In this document: positions 18,883-28,875 of the stretch, piece by piece
How positions within the stretch are numbered: the stretch's first letter is position 1
How the letters are laid out: each line of letters starts with the position of its first letter
Assembly: GCA_030949405.1 (NCBI GenBank)
Contig: JAUZSN010000002.1
Span: 1,612,001 to 1,676,000 of the forward strand
Length of the DNA stretch: 64,000 nucleotides
Source of the DNA: Methylococcales bacterium
GTDB lineage: Bacteria; Pseudomonadota; Gammaproteobacteria; Methylococcales; Methylomonadaceae
Direction: 5' to 3'
Made by a program: the position numbers and the translations under genes
Notes under the pieces: generated by a model
The model's input: the letters and a program-made list of their open reading frames with translations, nothing else
The model's database searches: none
What the model was told of the DNA's origin: nothing

Positions 18883-20220
18883 ATGTCAAAAAAATATTTT
18901 GGTACGGATGGTATTCGCGGAAAAGTGGGTGAATATCCCATTACGGCTGACTTTGCCTTAAAATTAGGCTGGGCGATTGGGCGTGTATTTGCCGAAGAGG
19001 GTAAAAACTTTGTTCTTATTGGTAAAGATACGCGTATTTCAGGCTATATGTTTGAATCTGCCTTAGAGGCAGGCTTATCCGCGGCGGGGGTTAATACCCA
19101 TTTATTAGGCCCAATGCCAACTCCTGCGATTGCTTATTTAACCCGTACCTTAAGAGCGCGGGCAGGTATTGTTATTAGTGCTTCCCATAACCCTTATTAT
19201 GATAATGGGGTTAAGTTTTTTTCAACCGATGGGACTAAATTAGCGGATGCACTTGAACATAAAATAGAACGGTATATTGATAAACCTATTATTACAGTCG
19301 AGTCTTCAAAGCTAGGTAAGGCAAAACGCGTAGAAGATGCCGCAGGACGGTATATTGAATTTTGTAAATCGACCGTACCCACTACGCTGAGCCTAAAAGG
19401 ACTTAATATTGTGGTTGATTGTGCCAATGGAGCCACTTATCATATTGCTCCCTGTGTATTTGAAGAATTAGGGGCCAATGTCACCAGTATCGGGGTCTCA
19501 CCGAATGGGTTGAACATTAACCACGCCTGTGGTGCAACTCAGCCGCAACAATTGGCCAAAACAGTCATAGAGCAAAAAGCAGATCTAGGGATCGCTTTAG
19601 ATGGGGATGGCGACCGACTCATTATGGTGGATCATAAAGGGGAGATTGTTGATGGGGATGAATTAATTTACATTATCGCTAAATCTAGATTAAAACAAGG
19701 TCATCAGGAAGCGATCGTTGGGACATTGATGTCCAATCTGGGTATGGAACATGCGTTAGAAAAATTAGGGCTTAGCTTACTACGGGCTAATGTCGGTGAT
19801 CGCTATGTTTTGGAAATTTTAAAGCAGAATAACGCATTGCTCGGTGGTGAAGGCTCAGGGCATATTATTTGCTTAGATAAAACCACAACAGGGGATGGTA
19901 TTGTTGCAGCATTGCAAATTTTAACGGAAATTCAACAAACAGGGCTTGATTTACATACCTTAAAACAAGGAATGCAGAAATACCCTCAAGTTCTTCTTAA
20001 TATTAAGGTCGCAAGACGAGTTAATCCTTTAGAAATCCCTGCGATTCAAAAAGCAGTTGTCGCGGTTGAAAAAGCGTTAGGTCATGACGGGCGTGTACTT
20101 TTAAGAGCGTCGGGAACAGAACCTTTAATTCGGGTTATGGTTGAAGGAAAAGACATGAAAAAAGTCAACGATTATGCACAACAATTAGCCGATGAAGTGA
20201 AAAATGCAATTAACGCTTGA
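18883..20220 (+). CDS. glmM: Phosphoglucosamine mutase
   Basis: Converts glucosamine-6-phosphate to glucosamine-1-phosphate for UDP-GlcNAc synthesis. It starts at the ATG giving [13 protein letters not shown]; an upstream in-frame start would place the reading frame through the ftsH terminator. The phosphoserine loop [13 protein letters not shown] is near residue 100, the metal loop ALDGDGDR near 240, and the sugar-binding GEGSGH near 325. The 445 residues match the family. Confidence 0.97.
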   Translation: MSKKYFGTDGIRGKVGEYPITADFALKLGWAIGRVFAEEGKNFVLIGKDTRISGYMFESALEAGLSAAGVNTHLLGPMPTPAIAYLTRTLRARAGIVISASHNPYYDNGVKFFSTDGTKLADALEHKIERYIDKPIITVESSKLGKAKRVEDAAGRYIEFCKSTVPTTLSLKGLNIVVDCANGATYHIAPCVFEELGANVTSIGVSPNGLNINHACGATQPQQLAKTVIEQKADLGIALDGDGDRLIMVDHKGEIVDGDELIYIIAKSRLKQGHQEAIVGTLMSNLGMEHALEKLGLSLLRANVGDRYVLEILKQNNALLGGEGSGHIICLDKTTTGDGIVAALQILTEIQQTGLDLHTLKQGMQKYPQVLLNIKVARRVNPLEIPAIQKAVVAVEKALGHDGRVLLRASGTEPLIRVMVEGKDMKKVNDYAQQLADEVKNAINA

Positions 20221-20275
20221 ATTACAAAGCATTAGCCTATATCATTGCTGGTTTGATTTTGTCTTGGAGTAAGTA

Positions 20276-21022
20276 ATGCGTCAGTCTCTAATCATGGGAA
20301 ACTGGAAAATGAACGGCTCAGCCGAAAGTGCTAAATCGCTATGTAATGCGATTATAGAAGGGTTGAATGCAGGGGATGCAGGCATTGCAGTTTGCGCGCC
20401 TTATGTTTATTTAGCAGACCTTCAAGCGTTAACAGCAAAGAGTCCTTTAGCTGTGGGTGCACAAAATGTCGCAGACCAAGCATCAGGGGCTTACACGGGT
20501 GAGATTTCAAGCTCAATGCTGAAAGAATTTGGGTGTAAATACGCACTCGTAGGTCATTCAGAACGTCGTTCTTATTATGGCGATACCGATGCCTCTGTTG
20601 CGGCTCGTTTTTGTGAAGCACAAACACAAGGTATAATTCCTGTTTTATGTATTGGTGAAACGTTAGACGAACGTAAAGCCAATGAGACCTTTAATGTGGT
20701 CAATAGACAGTTAGATGCCGTTATTGAAAAAGCAGGCATTGAAGCCTTAAGTAATGCTGTTATTGCTTATGAACCTGTTTGGGCTATTGGTACGGGTGTA
20801 ACCGCCTCTGATGACCAAGCACAAGAAGTTCATAAAGCAATTCGTGAGCGTATTGCCGCAAAAAATCAAACCATTGCGGATAAAATTCAAATTTTATACG
20901 GTGGAAGTATGAAACCTGCGAATGCTAAAGGATTATTAGGCATGGCAGATATTGACGGTGGTTTAATTGGTGGCGCATCCTTAGATGCTCAATCCTTTTT
21001 AGATATTTATCATTCAGTTTAA
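20276..21022 (+). CDS. tpiA: Triosephosphate isomerase
   Basis: Interconverts dihydroxyacetone phosphate and glyceraldehyde-3-phosphate. The 248 residues form a TIM barrel with NWKMNG at the start, catalytic His in VGHSERR near residue 95, and catalytic Glu in AYEPVWAIGTG near 166. The RBS ggagtaag precedes the ATG. secG follows after 14 bp. Confidence 0.98.
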   Translation: MRQSLIMGNWKMNGSAESAKSLCNAIIEGLNAGDAGIAVCAPYVYLADLQALTAKSPLAVGAQNVADQASGAYTGEISSSMLKEFGCKYALVGHSERRSYYGDTDASVAARFCEAQTQGIIPVLCIGETLDERKANETFNVVNRQLDAVIEKAGIEALSNAVIAYEPVWAIGTGVTASDDQAQEVHKAIRERIAAKNQTIADKIQILYGGSMKPANAKGLLGMADIDGGLIGGASLDAQSFLDIYHSV

Positions 21023-21036
21023 ATAGATTTAGGTTT

Positions 21037-21603
21037 ATGTATCAACTAATCATTATTGTTCATGTATTATTAGGGCTTAGCGTAGTCGGTCTTATTTTAA
21101 TGCAGCAGGGCAAAGGGGCCGATGCGGGCGCTGCATTTGCAGGCGGTTCAGGGTCTGTTTTTGGCGCACAAGGTGCCGCCTCCTTTTTGTCACGAGCAAC
21201 GGCTATTCTCGCAGCTTTGTTTTTTACAACCAGTTTAGGGTTAGCCGTTTTAAGTGGTTATGAGAATAAACCTGATGACTTAATGGAACAACCTGTTATA
21301 GAAACACTTGTTGAAGATGTTCCTTTAATGGGGGTCAATAAACCCAGTGCTGAAAGTATCCCTGTTATTGCACCGGTTAATGAAGTCCCTGTTGTTCCAA
21401 GTTCTATTGAAGACACCGCTGTTTCGGTTGAGCCTGTCGTTAACACAGTCGTCGAATCGGTTACAGAAACAACAAGTGAACCACAGCAAGTTGTTGAACC
21501 CAATGTACCTGTTGTTAATAATGTAGAAACAACGGATGCTGTTGAATCAATCGTACCGACCCCCTCTGTTGAAGAAACAACCGAAATAGTTACACAACCT
21601 TAA
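21037..21603 (+). CDS. secG: Sec translocon subunit SecG with long acidic C-terminal tail
   Basis: Residues 1-80 are a normal SecG: two membrane helices with GLSVVGLILMQQGKGADAG between, helping SecYEG translocation. Residues about 85-188 are an additional tail rich in Val, Glu, Pro and Thr without membrane segments, making the protein far longer than the 110-residue E. coli SecG. tRNA-Leu follows 11 bp later, as in many gammaproteobacteria. Confidence 0.93.
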   Translation: MYQLIIIVHVLLGLSVVGLILMQQGKGADAGAAFAGGSGSVFGAQGAASFLSRATAILAALFFTTSLGLAVLSGYENKPDDLMEQPVIETLVEDVPLMGVNKPSAESIPVIAPVNEVPVVPSSIEDTAVSVEPVVNTVVESVTETTSEPQQVVEPNVPVVNNVETTDAVESIVPTPSVEETTEIVTQP

Positions 21604-21614
21604 AAAAGATAAAA

Positions 21615-21699
21615 GCCGATGTGGTGAAATTGGTAGACACGCTACCTTGAGGGGGTAGTGGCGTAAGCTGTGCCGGTTCAAGTCCGGCCATCGGCACCA
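21615..21699 (+). tRNA. tRNA-Leu (GAG anticodon)
   Basis: A class II tRNA of 85 nt. The acceptor stem is gccgatg/catcggc, the anticodon arm ctacc-ttgaggg-ggtag reads GAG, a variable arm is present, the T loop is ggttcaagtcc, and CCA is encoded. It is preceded by secG. Confidence 0.97.
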
Positions 21700-21710
21700 T
21701 TATTAAATAA

Positions 21711-21738
21711 AAAACCAGCTTAATCGCTGGTTTTTTTT
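21711..21738 (+). terminator. Rho-independent terminator after tRNA-Leu
   Basis: The stem aaaaccagc / gctggtttt with loop ttaatc runs into eight T residues. It ends the tpiA-secG-tRNA transcript. Confidence 0.9.
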
Positions 21739-21831
21739 ATGTCAAAAATAATTTTAATCAAATCAACTAGAGACTTTACGCAAAAAACGCTATCCTAATT
21801 AAATTAACCGTATATTTTAGCAAGGTATCAA

Positions 21832-22602
21832 ATGAGCTTAATTAATTTACAAAAAAACTGGGAACAATTAAAACCCCATGTCAGTCATTTATACCGTTCT
21901 GCTTTACGCTTATCTAAAACCAACCAAATAACCCAAACAAAACTGGGTGGAAAGCCGAGCGTTGACTTAAATTCATTTCAATGGCCTCATAGTGGTGGTG
22001 AGCCATTAGCCTTCGTTGCCCAATTAGATTTAACCGAATTAGCGCGTACTTTAGTCATCAAATGGCTTCCTATTACGGGGATATTATTATTTTTTTATGA
22101 TATTGAAACAATGCCCTCAGGACTTAACACCGAGGACAGTGGGTTATGGAAAATTATTTATAGTACCAAGGCGGATACCGAGGCAAATTTTCCTTATCAA
22201 TTAGCCGCAGAGTTTCAATTTGATACTTATTATTTAAACGCCACTAAAATCACACAATTACCTAGCCTAGAAAGAAGCTATGTAACCGCTTTACAGTTAA
22301 CGGACGTTCAAAAAATAGCCTATGAAGAACTCTATGACCGAGAAATAGGCGATCAACCATCACATCAAGTGGCAGGGTTTCCTGATTGTATTCATGATGA
22401 TACTATGGAGAAAAAATGTCATCAACTTGTTGAAACAAAGGGGAATAAAAAAGATAACTGGCGATTATTATTACAGCTTGATAGTGATGAAAATGCAGAG
22501 ATGATTTGGGGCGATTGTGGTGTGTTATATTTTTGGGTTCGAGAACGCGATGCGTGTGTTGCTAATTTTGATGACGTTAGATTAATTTTTCAATGTTATT
22601 AG
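21832..22602 (+). CDS. DUF1963 (YwqG-like) protein
   Basis: A 256-residue cytosolic protein. The pattern TKLGGKPSVDLNSFQWP...PLAFVAQLDLTEL..., then GYPD-like AGFPDCIHDD and LLLQLDSDENAEMIWGDCGVLYFWV, matches the DUF1963/YwqG family, whose function is unknown. A single gene between the terminator after tRNA-Leu and the opposed tRNA-Arg. Confidence 0.8.
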   Translation: MSLINLQKNWEQLKPHVSHLYRSALRLSKTNQITQTKLGGKPSVDLNSFQWPHSGGEPLAFVAQLDLTELARTLVIKWLPITGILLFFYDIETMPSGLNTEDSGLWKIIYSTKADTEANFPYQLAAEFQFDTYYLNATKITQLPSLERSYVTALQLTDVQKIAYEELYDREIGDQPSHQVAGFPDCIHDDTMEKKCHQLVETKGNKKDNWRLLLQLDSDENAEMIWGDCGVLYFWVRERDACVANFDDVRLIFQCY

Positions 22603-22627
22603 GTAACAAGGGATTGAAATTTTAAAA

Positions 22628-22704
22628 TGGCACGCCCGAGACGATTCGAACGTCCGACCTCACCCTCCGGAGGGGTGCACTCTATCCAGCTGAGCTACGG
22701 GCGC
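22628..22704 (-). tRNA. tRNA-Arg (CCG anticodon)
   Basis: On the minus strand, acceptor gcgcccg pairs with cgggcgt. The anticodon arm caccc-ctccgga-gggtg reads CCG, the T arm is ggacg-ttcgaat-cgtct, and CCA is encoded. Length 77 nt. Confidence 0.95.
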
Positions 22705-22791
22705 GTGACATAAAGAGGGCGTATTCTAACCGATTCTTAGTCTAATTACGATAATATTATTGTATTTGACCGCTTAAATCTTAAAAAACGG

Positions 22792-23438
22792 CTATTTTTT
22801 TAATTTTTCTTTAAAAATTTTGTTATTTAAAATACCCGTTAAAATCGAAAAAATATCCACACTATCTTCAGGAAATCGAAAGGTATGCACATCTTTTATA
22901 AGCTGTTTCGTTTGTCGTTTGAGTAATGAAAATCGCCAAACTTCCCCAATAGTAATCGCCCCATAGATTACTTCAGAAGACAGGTCTTCTTCGTAAATAT
23001 CCATTGCAATCATTTCAACCGCCAATTAATTAAACCCTTTTTCTAAATCACCTTTTTTTGCTTCAATGACAATCAGTTCTTGCTGAGAACGAAATAAATA
23101 ATCAATGGTTCCTGCTAATTTATCATTAATATCAACAGAGTATTCAATATTAAGTCTTGCATTTAATGTTTTTATGACGGCATGAAGTAAGGGGGGCAAT
23201 CATTAATTCACGTTTAGCTATTTCTGAATTCAAAGATACTTTTGGAACTAATAAATAATATGAATCCACTAAAACCTAAAGTAAATTTCGATCAATTTGC
23301 TGATTTTTGGGTAATTTAAGTACTTCTATTGAATAATAGATAACCAAATTCCGCAATGATTTCCTCTACTGGATTGGGCATATTAAAATAATCACTAAAC
23401 GTGTATTTTTTCCCTTCTTTCAGTATCGTTTTAGGCAT
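22792..23438 (-). pseudogene. Broken PD-(D/E)XK-type nuclease-like gene
   Basis: The reverse strand starts with MPKTILKEGKKYTF at 23438 and continues through at least two frame changes and two in-frame stops (near 23283 and 23028) to LNNKIFKEKLKK. Joined, the pieces contain GTIDYLFRSQQELIVIEAKKG, the D...ExK pattern of restriction-like nuclease folds, then FN*LAVEMIAMD where a Gln codon has become TAA. One break is an extra C in a C-run. The original family is a hypothetical nuclease-fold protein; the gene now appears non-functional. Confidence 0.7.
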
Positions 23439-23474
23439 AAAAATTAGATAGGTAATAAAATATCAGATAAGGGG

Positions 23475-25481
23475 TCATGATAACCTCATTTTTAAATTCG
23501 CAAAATTGGCTTTCCCACGTGCTTTAACCTCTTCTGGGTTAATCGGGTTTTTAGCCGTCCATTCTAAATCATCCGCTGGCAGTTCATCTAAAAATCGACT
23601 GGGTTCCGTTTCAGAAACCTCACCATAACGCTTACGGTGCGTACAATAACTAAACGTACAACTGCGTTGTGCGCGTGTAATCCCCACATAAGCTAAACGG
23701 CGTTCCTCCTCAATATTATCCATTTCAATACTATTTTGATGCGGTAATAAATTTTCTTCCATCCCAATCAAAAAAACATGAGGAAACTCCAAGCCTTTTG
23801 CTGCATGAAGCGTCATTAAGCTCACTTGGTCATCCGCCTCGTCTTCTTCCTGACGCTCTAATATATCCAACAGCATGACTTTAGAAACGACCTCGGATAG
23901 TGATTTTTCACTTTCCCCCTCCTCGGCTGTCCCCATTCGTTTTAACCAATCAACCAAATCGGTTACATTTTTTTGCTGACGTTTAGCCGCCTCGGGAGTT
24001 TTACTGTTTTCCTTTAACCATTGCTCATAACCAATATCCACTAACATCGTATCAATGGGGGTCAAATTATCATTATTTTCTATGGATTCAGCGGTACGAG
24101 TAGTCCATTGACAAAATTTAGTTAATCGCGATACCGCCTTTTCAGGTAATTTTTGGGATAATCCCAATTCTGAACAGGCTGAAAATAAACTAATATGCCG
24201 TTCATTCGCATACCCACCTAATTTTTCTAAGGTAGTGGGGCCAATTTCACGCCTTGGGGTATTCACAACGCGCAAAAAAGCCGCATCATCATCGGGATTC
24301 ACCAATAAACGTAAATACCCCATCACATCTTTAACCTCACTGTAGGAGAAAAAGGAGGTGCTGCCACTAATAAAATAAGGGATATTATTTTCACGCAAAC
24401 AGTGTTCAAATAAACGTGATTGATAATTACCTCGATATAAAATTGCGTAATCTTGGTAGCGTCCGCCTTGATGAAATTTATGATGAATAATTTCTGAAAC
24501 CACTTGCTGTGCTTCGGTTTGTTCATTCTTATGAGCTAATACTTTAAGCGGATCGCCATAGCCTAATTCACTCCATAAACGTTTTTCAAATTCATGGGGG
24601 TTATTTGCAATTAAATGATTGGCTACGTTTAAAATTCGGCCCATAGAACGGTAATTTTGCTCTAATTTAATAACCTTTAATCGTGGATAGTCTTTTTGTA
24701 ATTGGGATAAATTTTCAGGTTGCGCCCCACGCCATGCATAAATTGACTGATCATCATCGCCGACAACAGTAAACCGTCCTAAATTTCCCGCTAATAAGCG
24801 CACGAGTTCATATTGGGTGATATTGGTATCTTGATATTCATCGACTAATAAGTAGCGAATTTTATTTTGCCATTTTTCTAAAGTCTCTGATGATTGTTGA
24901 AATAATAAAACAGGCAATAAAATTAAATCATCAAAATCAACTGCATTATAAGATTTTAAATGTCGATTGTAGGTTTGATATAAAACAGCGGCCTCATGGT
25001 GTGATTTATCTTCGGTATTAATCGCTTGTTCAGGCGTAATAAATCCATTTTTCCATGTTCCAATTAAGGTCAAATAATAATCAAGTTCATCAATATCACA
25101 GTGTCCGACTCCTTGATTGATAAGGTTTTTTAATAAGGTTTTTTTATCGGATTCATCAAATAAGGTAATACCTGATTTATAGCCTAAAACCTTATGTTCA
25201 CGGCGTAAAATATCTAAGCCTAAAGAATGAAAGGTTGAAACTCGTAACCCTCGGCTTTGCTGGGCATCTAAAAGTTTTTCAACGCGTGATTTCATTTCAC
25301 GTGCCGCTTTATTGGTAAAGGTTAATGCGGCGATATGGCGAGCCGCTAAGCCTTTATTGACTAAATGGGCAATTTTTTCAGTAATAACACGCGTTTTACC
25401 ACTACCCGCGCCTGCAAGAACGAGTAACGGTTGTTCTGTTATTTTTACAGCCGCGTGTTGTTGGGTATTAAGTTTTGACAT
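23475..25481 (-). CDS. rep: ATP-dependent DNA helicase Rep (UvrD/SF1 family)
   Basis: A 3'-5' helicase that clears protein blocks ahead of the replisome. I chose the ATG at 25481 giving MSKLNTQQHAAV; the in-frame TTG at 25502 would add seven unconserved residues. Walker A GAGSGKT is at about residues 25-31, DEYQDTN is the Walker B region, and QNYRSMGRI and LMTLHAAKGLEFPHVFL are further SF1 motifs. The length of 668 residues is near E. coli Rep (673). Confidence 0.93.
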   Translation of the reverse strand: MSKLNTQQHAAVKITEQPLLVLAGAGSGKTRVITEKIAHLVNKGLAARHIAALTFTNKAAREMKSRVEKLLDAQQSRGLRVSTFHSLGLDILRREHKVLGYKSGITLFDESDKKTLLKNLINQGVGHCDIDELDYYLTLIGTWKNGFITPEQAINTEDKSHHEAAVLYQTYNRHLKSYNAVDFDDLILLPVLLFQQSSETLEKWQNKIRYLLVDEYQDTNITQYELVRLLAGNLGRFTVVGDDDQSIYAWRGAQPENLSQLQKDYPRLKVIKLEQNYRSMGRILNVANHLIANNPHEFEKRLWSELGYGDPLKVLAHKNEQTEAQQVVSEIIHHKFHQGGRYQDYAILYRGNYQSRLFEHCLRENNIPYFISGSTSFFSYSEVKDVMGYLRLLVNPDDDAAFLRVVNTPRREIGPTTLEKLGGYANERHISLFSACSELGLSQKLPEKAVSRLTKFCQWTTRTAESIENNDNLTPIDTMLVDIGYEQWLKENSKTPEAAKRQQKNVTDLVDWLKRMGTAEEGESEKSLSEVVSKVMLLDILERQEEDEADDQVSLMTLHAAKGLEFPHVFLIGMEENLLPHQNSIEMDNIEEERRLAYVGITRAQRSCTFSYCTHRKRYGEVSETEPSRFLDELPADDLEWTAKNPINPEEVKARGKANFANLKMRLS

Positions 25482-25599
25482 AGAGACAACGTTGAAATGC
25501 AATTTATGAAGAATAATTTTAAAAATATCAAAGGCGATTATCTTTTTTAAATTTGAGTGAACAGGAATAAAAAAGTACCTAATGTCGGCATCTTTAATT

Positions 25600-25842
25600 T
25601 TTCGGTTTACAGTTTAATTTGGAGTCCAATAGCTTTAGCTATTGGCGAGTCACGAAAATAGCTAACGCTATTTTACGCCACATTATTTTTTAAGAATAAA
25701 GTGTAAACTACTTTTGAGCTAAATGAAGGATGCCCTCGTTTCAATTGATTTACTAACAAAGATAACAGATTTATATCGTAAGGAACGTTAAAGTTTCAAA
25801 GAAGGCGAAGACCTTAATTATCAATCGTATTTTTGCGTAACT
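25600..25842. repeat. Palindrome-rich spacer upstream of the LamG gene
   Basis: The 25503-26084 spacer has no gene I can support. It contains ccaatagctttagctattgg and aaaatagctaacgctatttt (about 25626-25676). At 25720-25734 lies a 15-bp reverse copy of ggcatccttcattta, the start of the insert next to hvfC. These look like remnants of mobile repeats. Confidence 0.45.
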
Positions 25843-25914
25843 GACTACCAACTTAAAACGAGGCAAGTTGAAGTTAAGTCTCGCGCTATAGTGTCCCGTC
25901 TTGAATTGGTAGCG
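25843..25914. repeat. 72-bp MITE with IS-type ends
   Basis: It begins gactaccaacttaaaacg and ends cgtcttgaattggtagcg, degenerate versions of the ends of the IS at 48241-49944. The flanks gcgtaact (25835-25842) and gcataact (25915-25922) form an 8-bp target duplication with one mismatch, the same length as for the IS. It is similar along its whole length to the 72-bp copy at 58517-58588. Confidence 0.8.
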
Positions 25915-26084
25915 GCATAACTACAAGACCTAATTCAAAAAAACACGATGAAATCATTAAATAAAATCGACATATTTATTTTCTATTGCTATTATCTAAC
26001 AAGCATCATGGCTACTTTTACGGACTCTATAAAGTCTTAACTATCAATAGCTTCATTTGTTTAAACTTACGTTAGGAGTATAAA

Positions 26085-27041
26085 ATGAAAATTCATTCCC
26101 TTTTAATAATCACCGCCGTTGGGCTGGTCTTATCTGGAAATGCCCTTGCTGACTTACAAAGTGGTTTAGTCGCTTATTATCCTTTCAATGGCAATGCAAA
26201 TGATGAAAGTGGCAATGCTAATAATCCAACGGTTAACAATTCGGTCTTAACAACCGATCGACTTGAAAATGCGGAGAGTGCTTACCAATTTGAAAATTCG
26301 GTTATAAGTACGCCCACCTCTAATTCTATTTCGCCGACATCCAGTGTCTCTATTTCTGCCTGGGTTTATCCTGATCATAAAGCGGAATGGCATCCGATTA
26401 TGACTAAACGATTCAGTGAATCAGAAAGTCCCTTTAACTCCTATATTCTTGATTCAAGCAGCAGCAATAGTTCTAATAATAAATGGCGTTTTTGTCTTTC
26501 AAATAACAGTCGAAATTCACAAGCCTGTACCGCCGATAATGAGGATTTAAAAACCAATAGTTGGACACAGGTCACAGGGGTTTATACGGGGTCTTATATT
26601 AAACTCTATGTTAATGGCCTTCTAAAATCATCACTTTCAAAAACAGGGGCGATTGGTTACACAAGTTTACCCTTACGCATTGGACAAACAGAGGCCAGTG
26701 GCGGACAAGGTTTCAATGGAAAAATTGATGAGGTCAAAATTTATAATCGCGCCTTATCGGATTGCGAGGTAAAAGCCTTGTATGATGGAACGGGAACCTG
26801 TCAAGACGTGGTTACGACAACCCCCTCAACGACACAAGAACCTACCACATGTGAACCTCAAGTAACTACAGTCGTTGATAAGTCATTACAAGGCACGGTT
26901 TCAACCAGTTTAGATATTCATGTCCCTTCAATGAACTACCAATCGCCTAATGGTGTTCTGAATATATGGGCCGACTTCACCTTTCAAGGTAAAAATAATA
27001 ATGATTTCACTTGGAAATTAAAAGACTTTGGGGAAAATTAA
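26085..27041 (+). CDS. Secreted LamG/concanavalin A-like domain protein
   Basis: A 318-residue protein. A signal peptide at 1-22 (ALA) precedes a LamG-like jelly-roll domain (about 23-235) that opens with LVAYYPFNGNANDESGN and ends with GFNGKIDEVKIYNRALSDCE, the standard signature. A Thr/Pro-rich linker (240-258) leads to a 60-residue tail of unknown type. It is probably exported and binds a glycan or another surface molecule; the ligand is unknown. RBS tagga lies before the ATG. Confidence 0.85.
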   Translation: MKIHSLLIITAVGLVLSGNALADLQSGLVAYYPFNGNANDESGNANNPTVNNSVLTTDRLENAESAYQFENSVISTPTSNSISPTSSVSISAWVYPDHKAEWHPIMTKRFSESESPFNSYILDSSSSNSSNNKWRFCLSNNSRNSQACTADNEDLKTNSWTQVTGVYTGSYIKLYVNGLLKSSLSKTGAIGYTSLPLRIGQTEASGGQGFNGKIDEVKIYNRALSDCEVKALYDGTGTCQDVVTTTPSTTQEPTTCEPQVTTVVDKSLQGTVSTSLDIHVPSMNYQSPNGVLNIWADFTFQGKNNNDFTWKLKDFGEN

Positions 27042-27113
27042 AGGAGGGTAAAAACGAGAATTTAATAACCGCCAAAAGCCCTGTATCAAATAAAAATAGA
27101 GGGTGTAAACTGA

Positions 27114-27145
27114 GTTACGTTATTTCACTTACAAAATAACGTAAC
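27114..27145. terminator. Bidirectional hairpin between LamG and dolP-like genes
   Basis: The perfect repeat gttacgttatt / aataacgtaac with a 10-nt loop sits between two convergent genes. A related gttacgttattt core recurs after sodB at 33361-33401, so this may be a small repeat family used as a terminator. Confidence 0.55.
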
Positions 27146-27171
27146 CCATAGTTTATATTTTTATCAACGCC

Positions 27172-27747
27172 TTAAAGGTATTCAAATACTTTAATCACTT
27201 TCTTAACACCTGAAACGCGCCGAGCATTTTCAGTGGCGATATACGCTTCTTTTTTATGTACCAAGCCCATTAAAAAAACCTGCGCATTTTCGGTAACCAC
27301 TTTAACTCGTGTACTATCAAACCCTGGCATATTTGGACTATTACTGAATTTAAGTTTCACTTTTGAGGTAATAAAGCTGTCATTCGAGCGATTCGACAAT
27401 GAAGAGGGGTAAGCGAGTACCATGTGATTTTGGAGTAAACGAACCCCTGATACGCGTCGGGCCAGTGTGGTTATTTTTTGACGTACGGCATTCCCTGGTG
27501 CTTCACCTGTAATTAAAACCACGCCATTAAACGAGGTGACATTAAAATGCGTAAGATCACTAATCGCACTATCACTTAATAATTCTATATTAACGGCAAG
27601 CTCAATTTGTTCATCTCTTGCAATATCTCCAAGAGGACGGCGATCATTAAATAATGCAATTCCTGTAATTTCTGACGTACCCACGGCTAAGGGCGAGCAG
27701 CCATTAATAAGCATACTAATTATGATAAAAGTAAGCGCTTTAAACAT
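27172..27747 (-). CDS. dolP: BON-domain outer-membrane lipoprotein (DolP/YraP-like)
   Basis: A 191-residue lipoprotein that maintains the outer membrane. The ATG at 27747 is chosen because ggag lies 8 bp upstream and the result, MFKALTFIIISMLINGCSPL, is a clean lipoprotein signal with Cys at the lipobox. Two BON domains follow (about 40-105 and 115-185), each ending with the RRVSGVxxLxN pattern. It follows diaA within a few bases, as in the E. coli yraN-diaA-dolP group. Confidence 0.88.
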   Translation of the reverse strand: MFKALTFIIISMLINGCSPLAVGTSEITGIALFNDRRPLGDIARDEQIELAVNIELLSDSAISDLTHFNVTSFNGVVLITGEAPGNAVRQKITTLARRVSGVRLLQNHMVLAYPSSLSNRSNDSFITSKVKLKFSNSPNMPGFDSTRVKVVTENAQVFLMGLVHKKEAYIATENARRVSGVKKVIKVFEYL

Positions 27748-27751
27748 TTTG

Positions 27752-28348
<597 letters not shown>

Positions 28349-28393
28349 TCAGAGTAAGCTAAAGTGGAAATTGAACGATAAACAGTAGACCTT

Positions 28394-28759
28394 CTAGGGA
28401 CATTGAAAGGCATTTTGTATCCAATTTAAGCCCTGTTTAGGTGAAAGGGTAATGACATCAAAACGAATAGGGCAGTCAATAGGATGAGTCATTAAATAAT
28501 AATGAGTGGTCTTTATTATACGCGCTTTCTTTTTGGCCGTGATGCTTTCTAATGCGCCGCCAAAATGATCGTTTTTACGAAACCGTACTTCGATAATAAC
28601 CAGTGTTTCCCCTTCTTTCATGATTAAATCAAGTTCACCATATCGGCTATTAAAATTTTTACAGACCAATTTTAACCCTTGCGTTAGTAAATAATCATAC
28701 GCTTGTTGCTCTGCTATTTGCCCTTGAATTAAATGATCGGGTCGTTGTTTGTTAAACAT
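28394..28759 (-). CDS. yraN: YraN family endonuclease-like protein (UPF0102)
   Basis: A 121-residue protein with the restriction-nuclease-like core GELDLIMKEGETLVIIEVRFRKN (Asp, Glu and Lys/Arg positions of the PD-(D/E)XK fold) and EQQAYDYLLTQGLKLVCKNF at the start, all typical of UPF0102. The biological role is not settled. It begins the yraN-diaA-dolP group on the minus strand. Confidence 0.92.
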   Translation of the reverse strand: MFNKQRPDHLIQGQIAEQQAYDYLLTQGLKLVCKNFNSRYGELDLIMKEGETLVIIEVRFRKNDHFGGALESITAKKKARIIKTTHYYLMTHPIDCPIRFDVITLSPKQGLNWIQNAFQCP

Positions 28760-28875
28760 AAATTTAAATCGTATAAAATAATCAATGGGTTGAGTTTTAG
28801 ACTATCTACTTGTAAACTGGTTTTATTTGAAAATAAGAATTTTTTTACATACAAAAATGTAAGGAGCAGTCTGTG

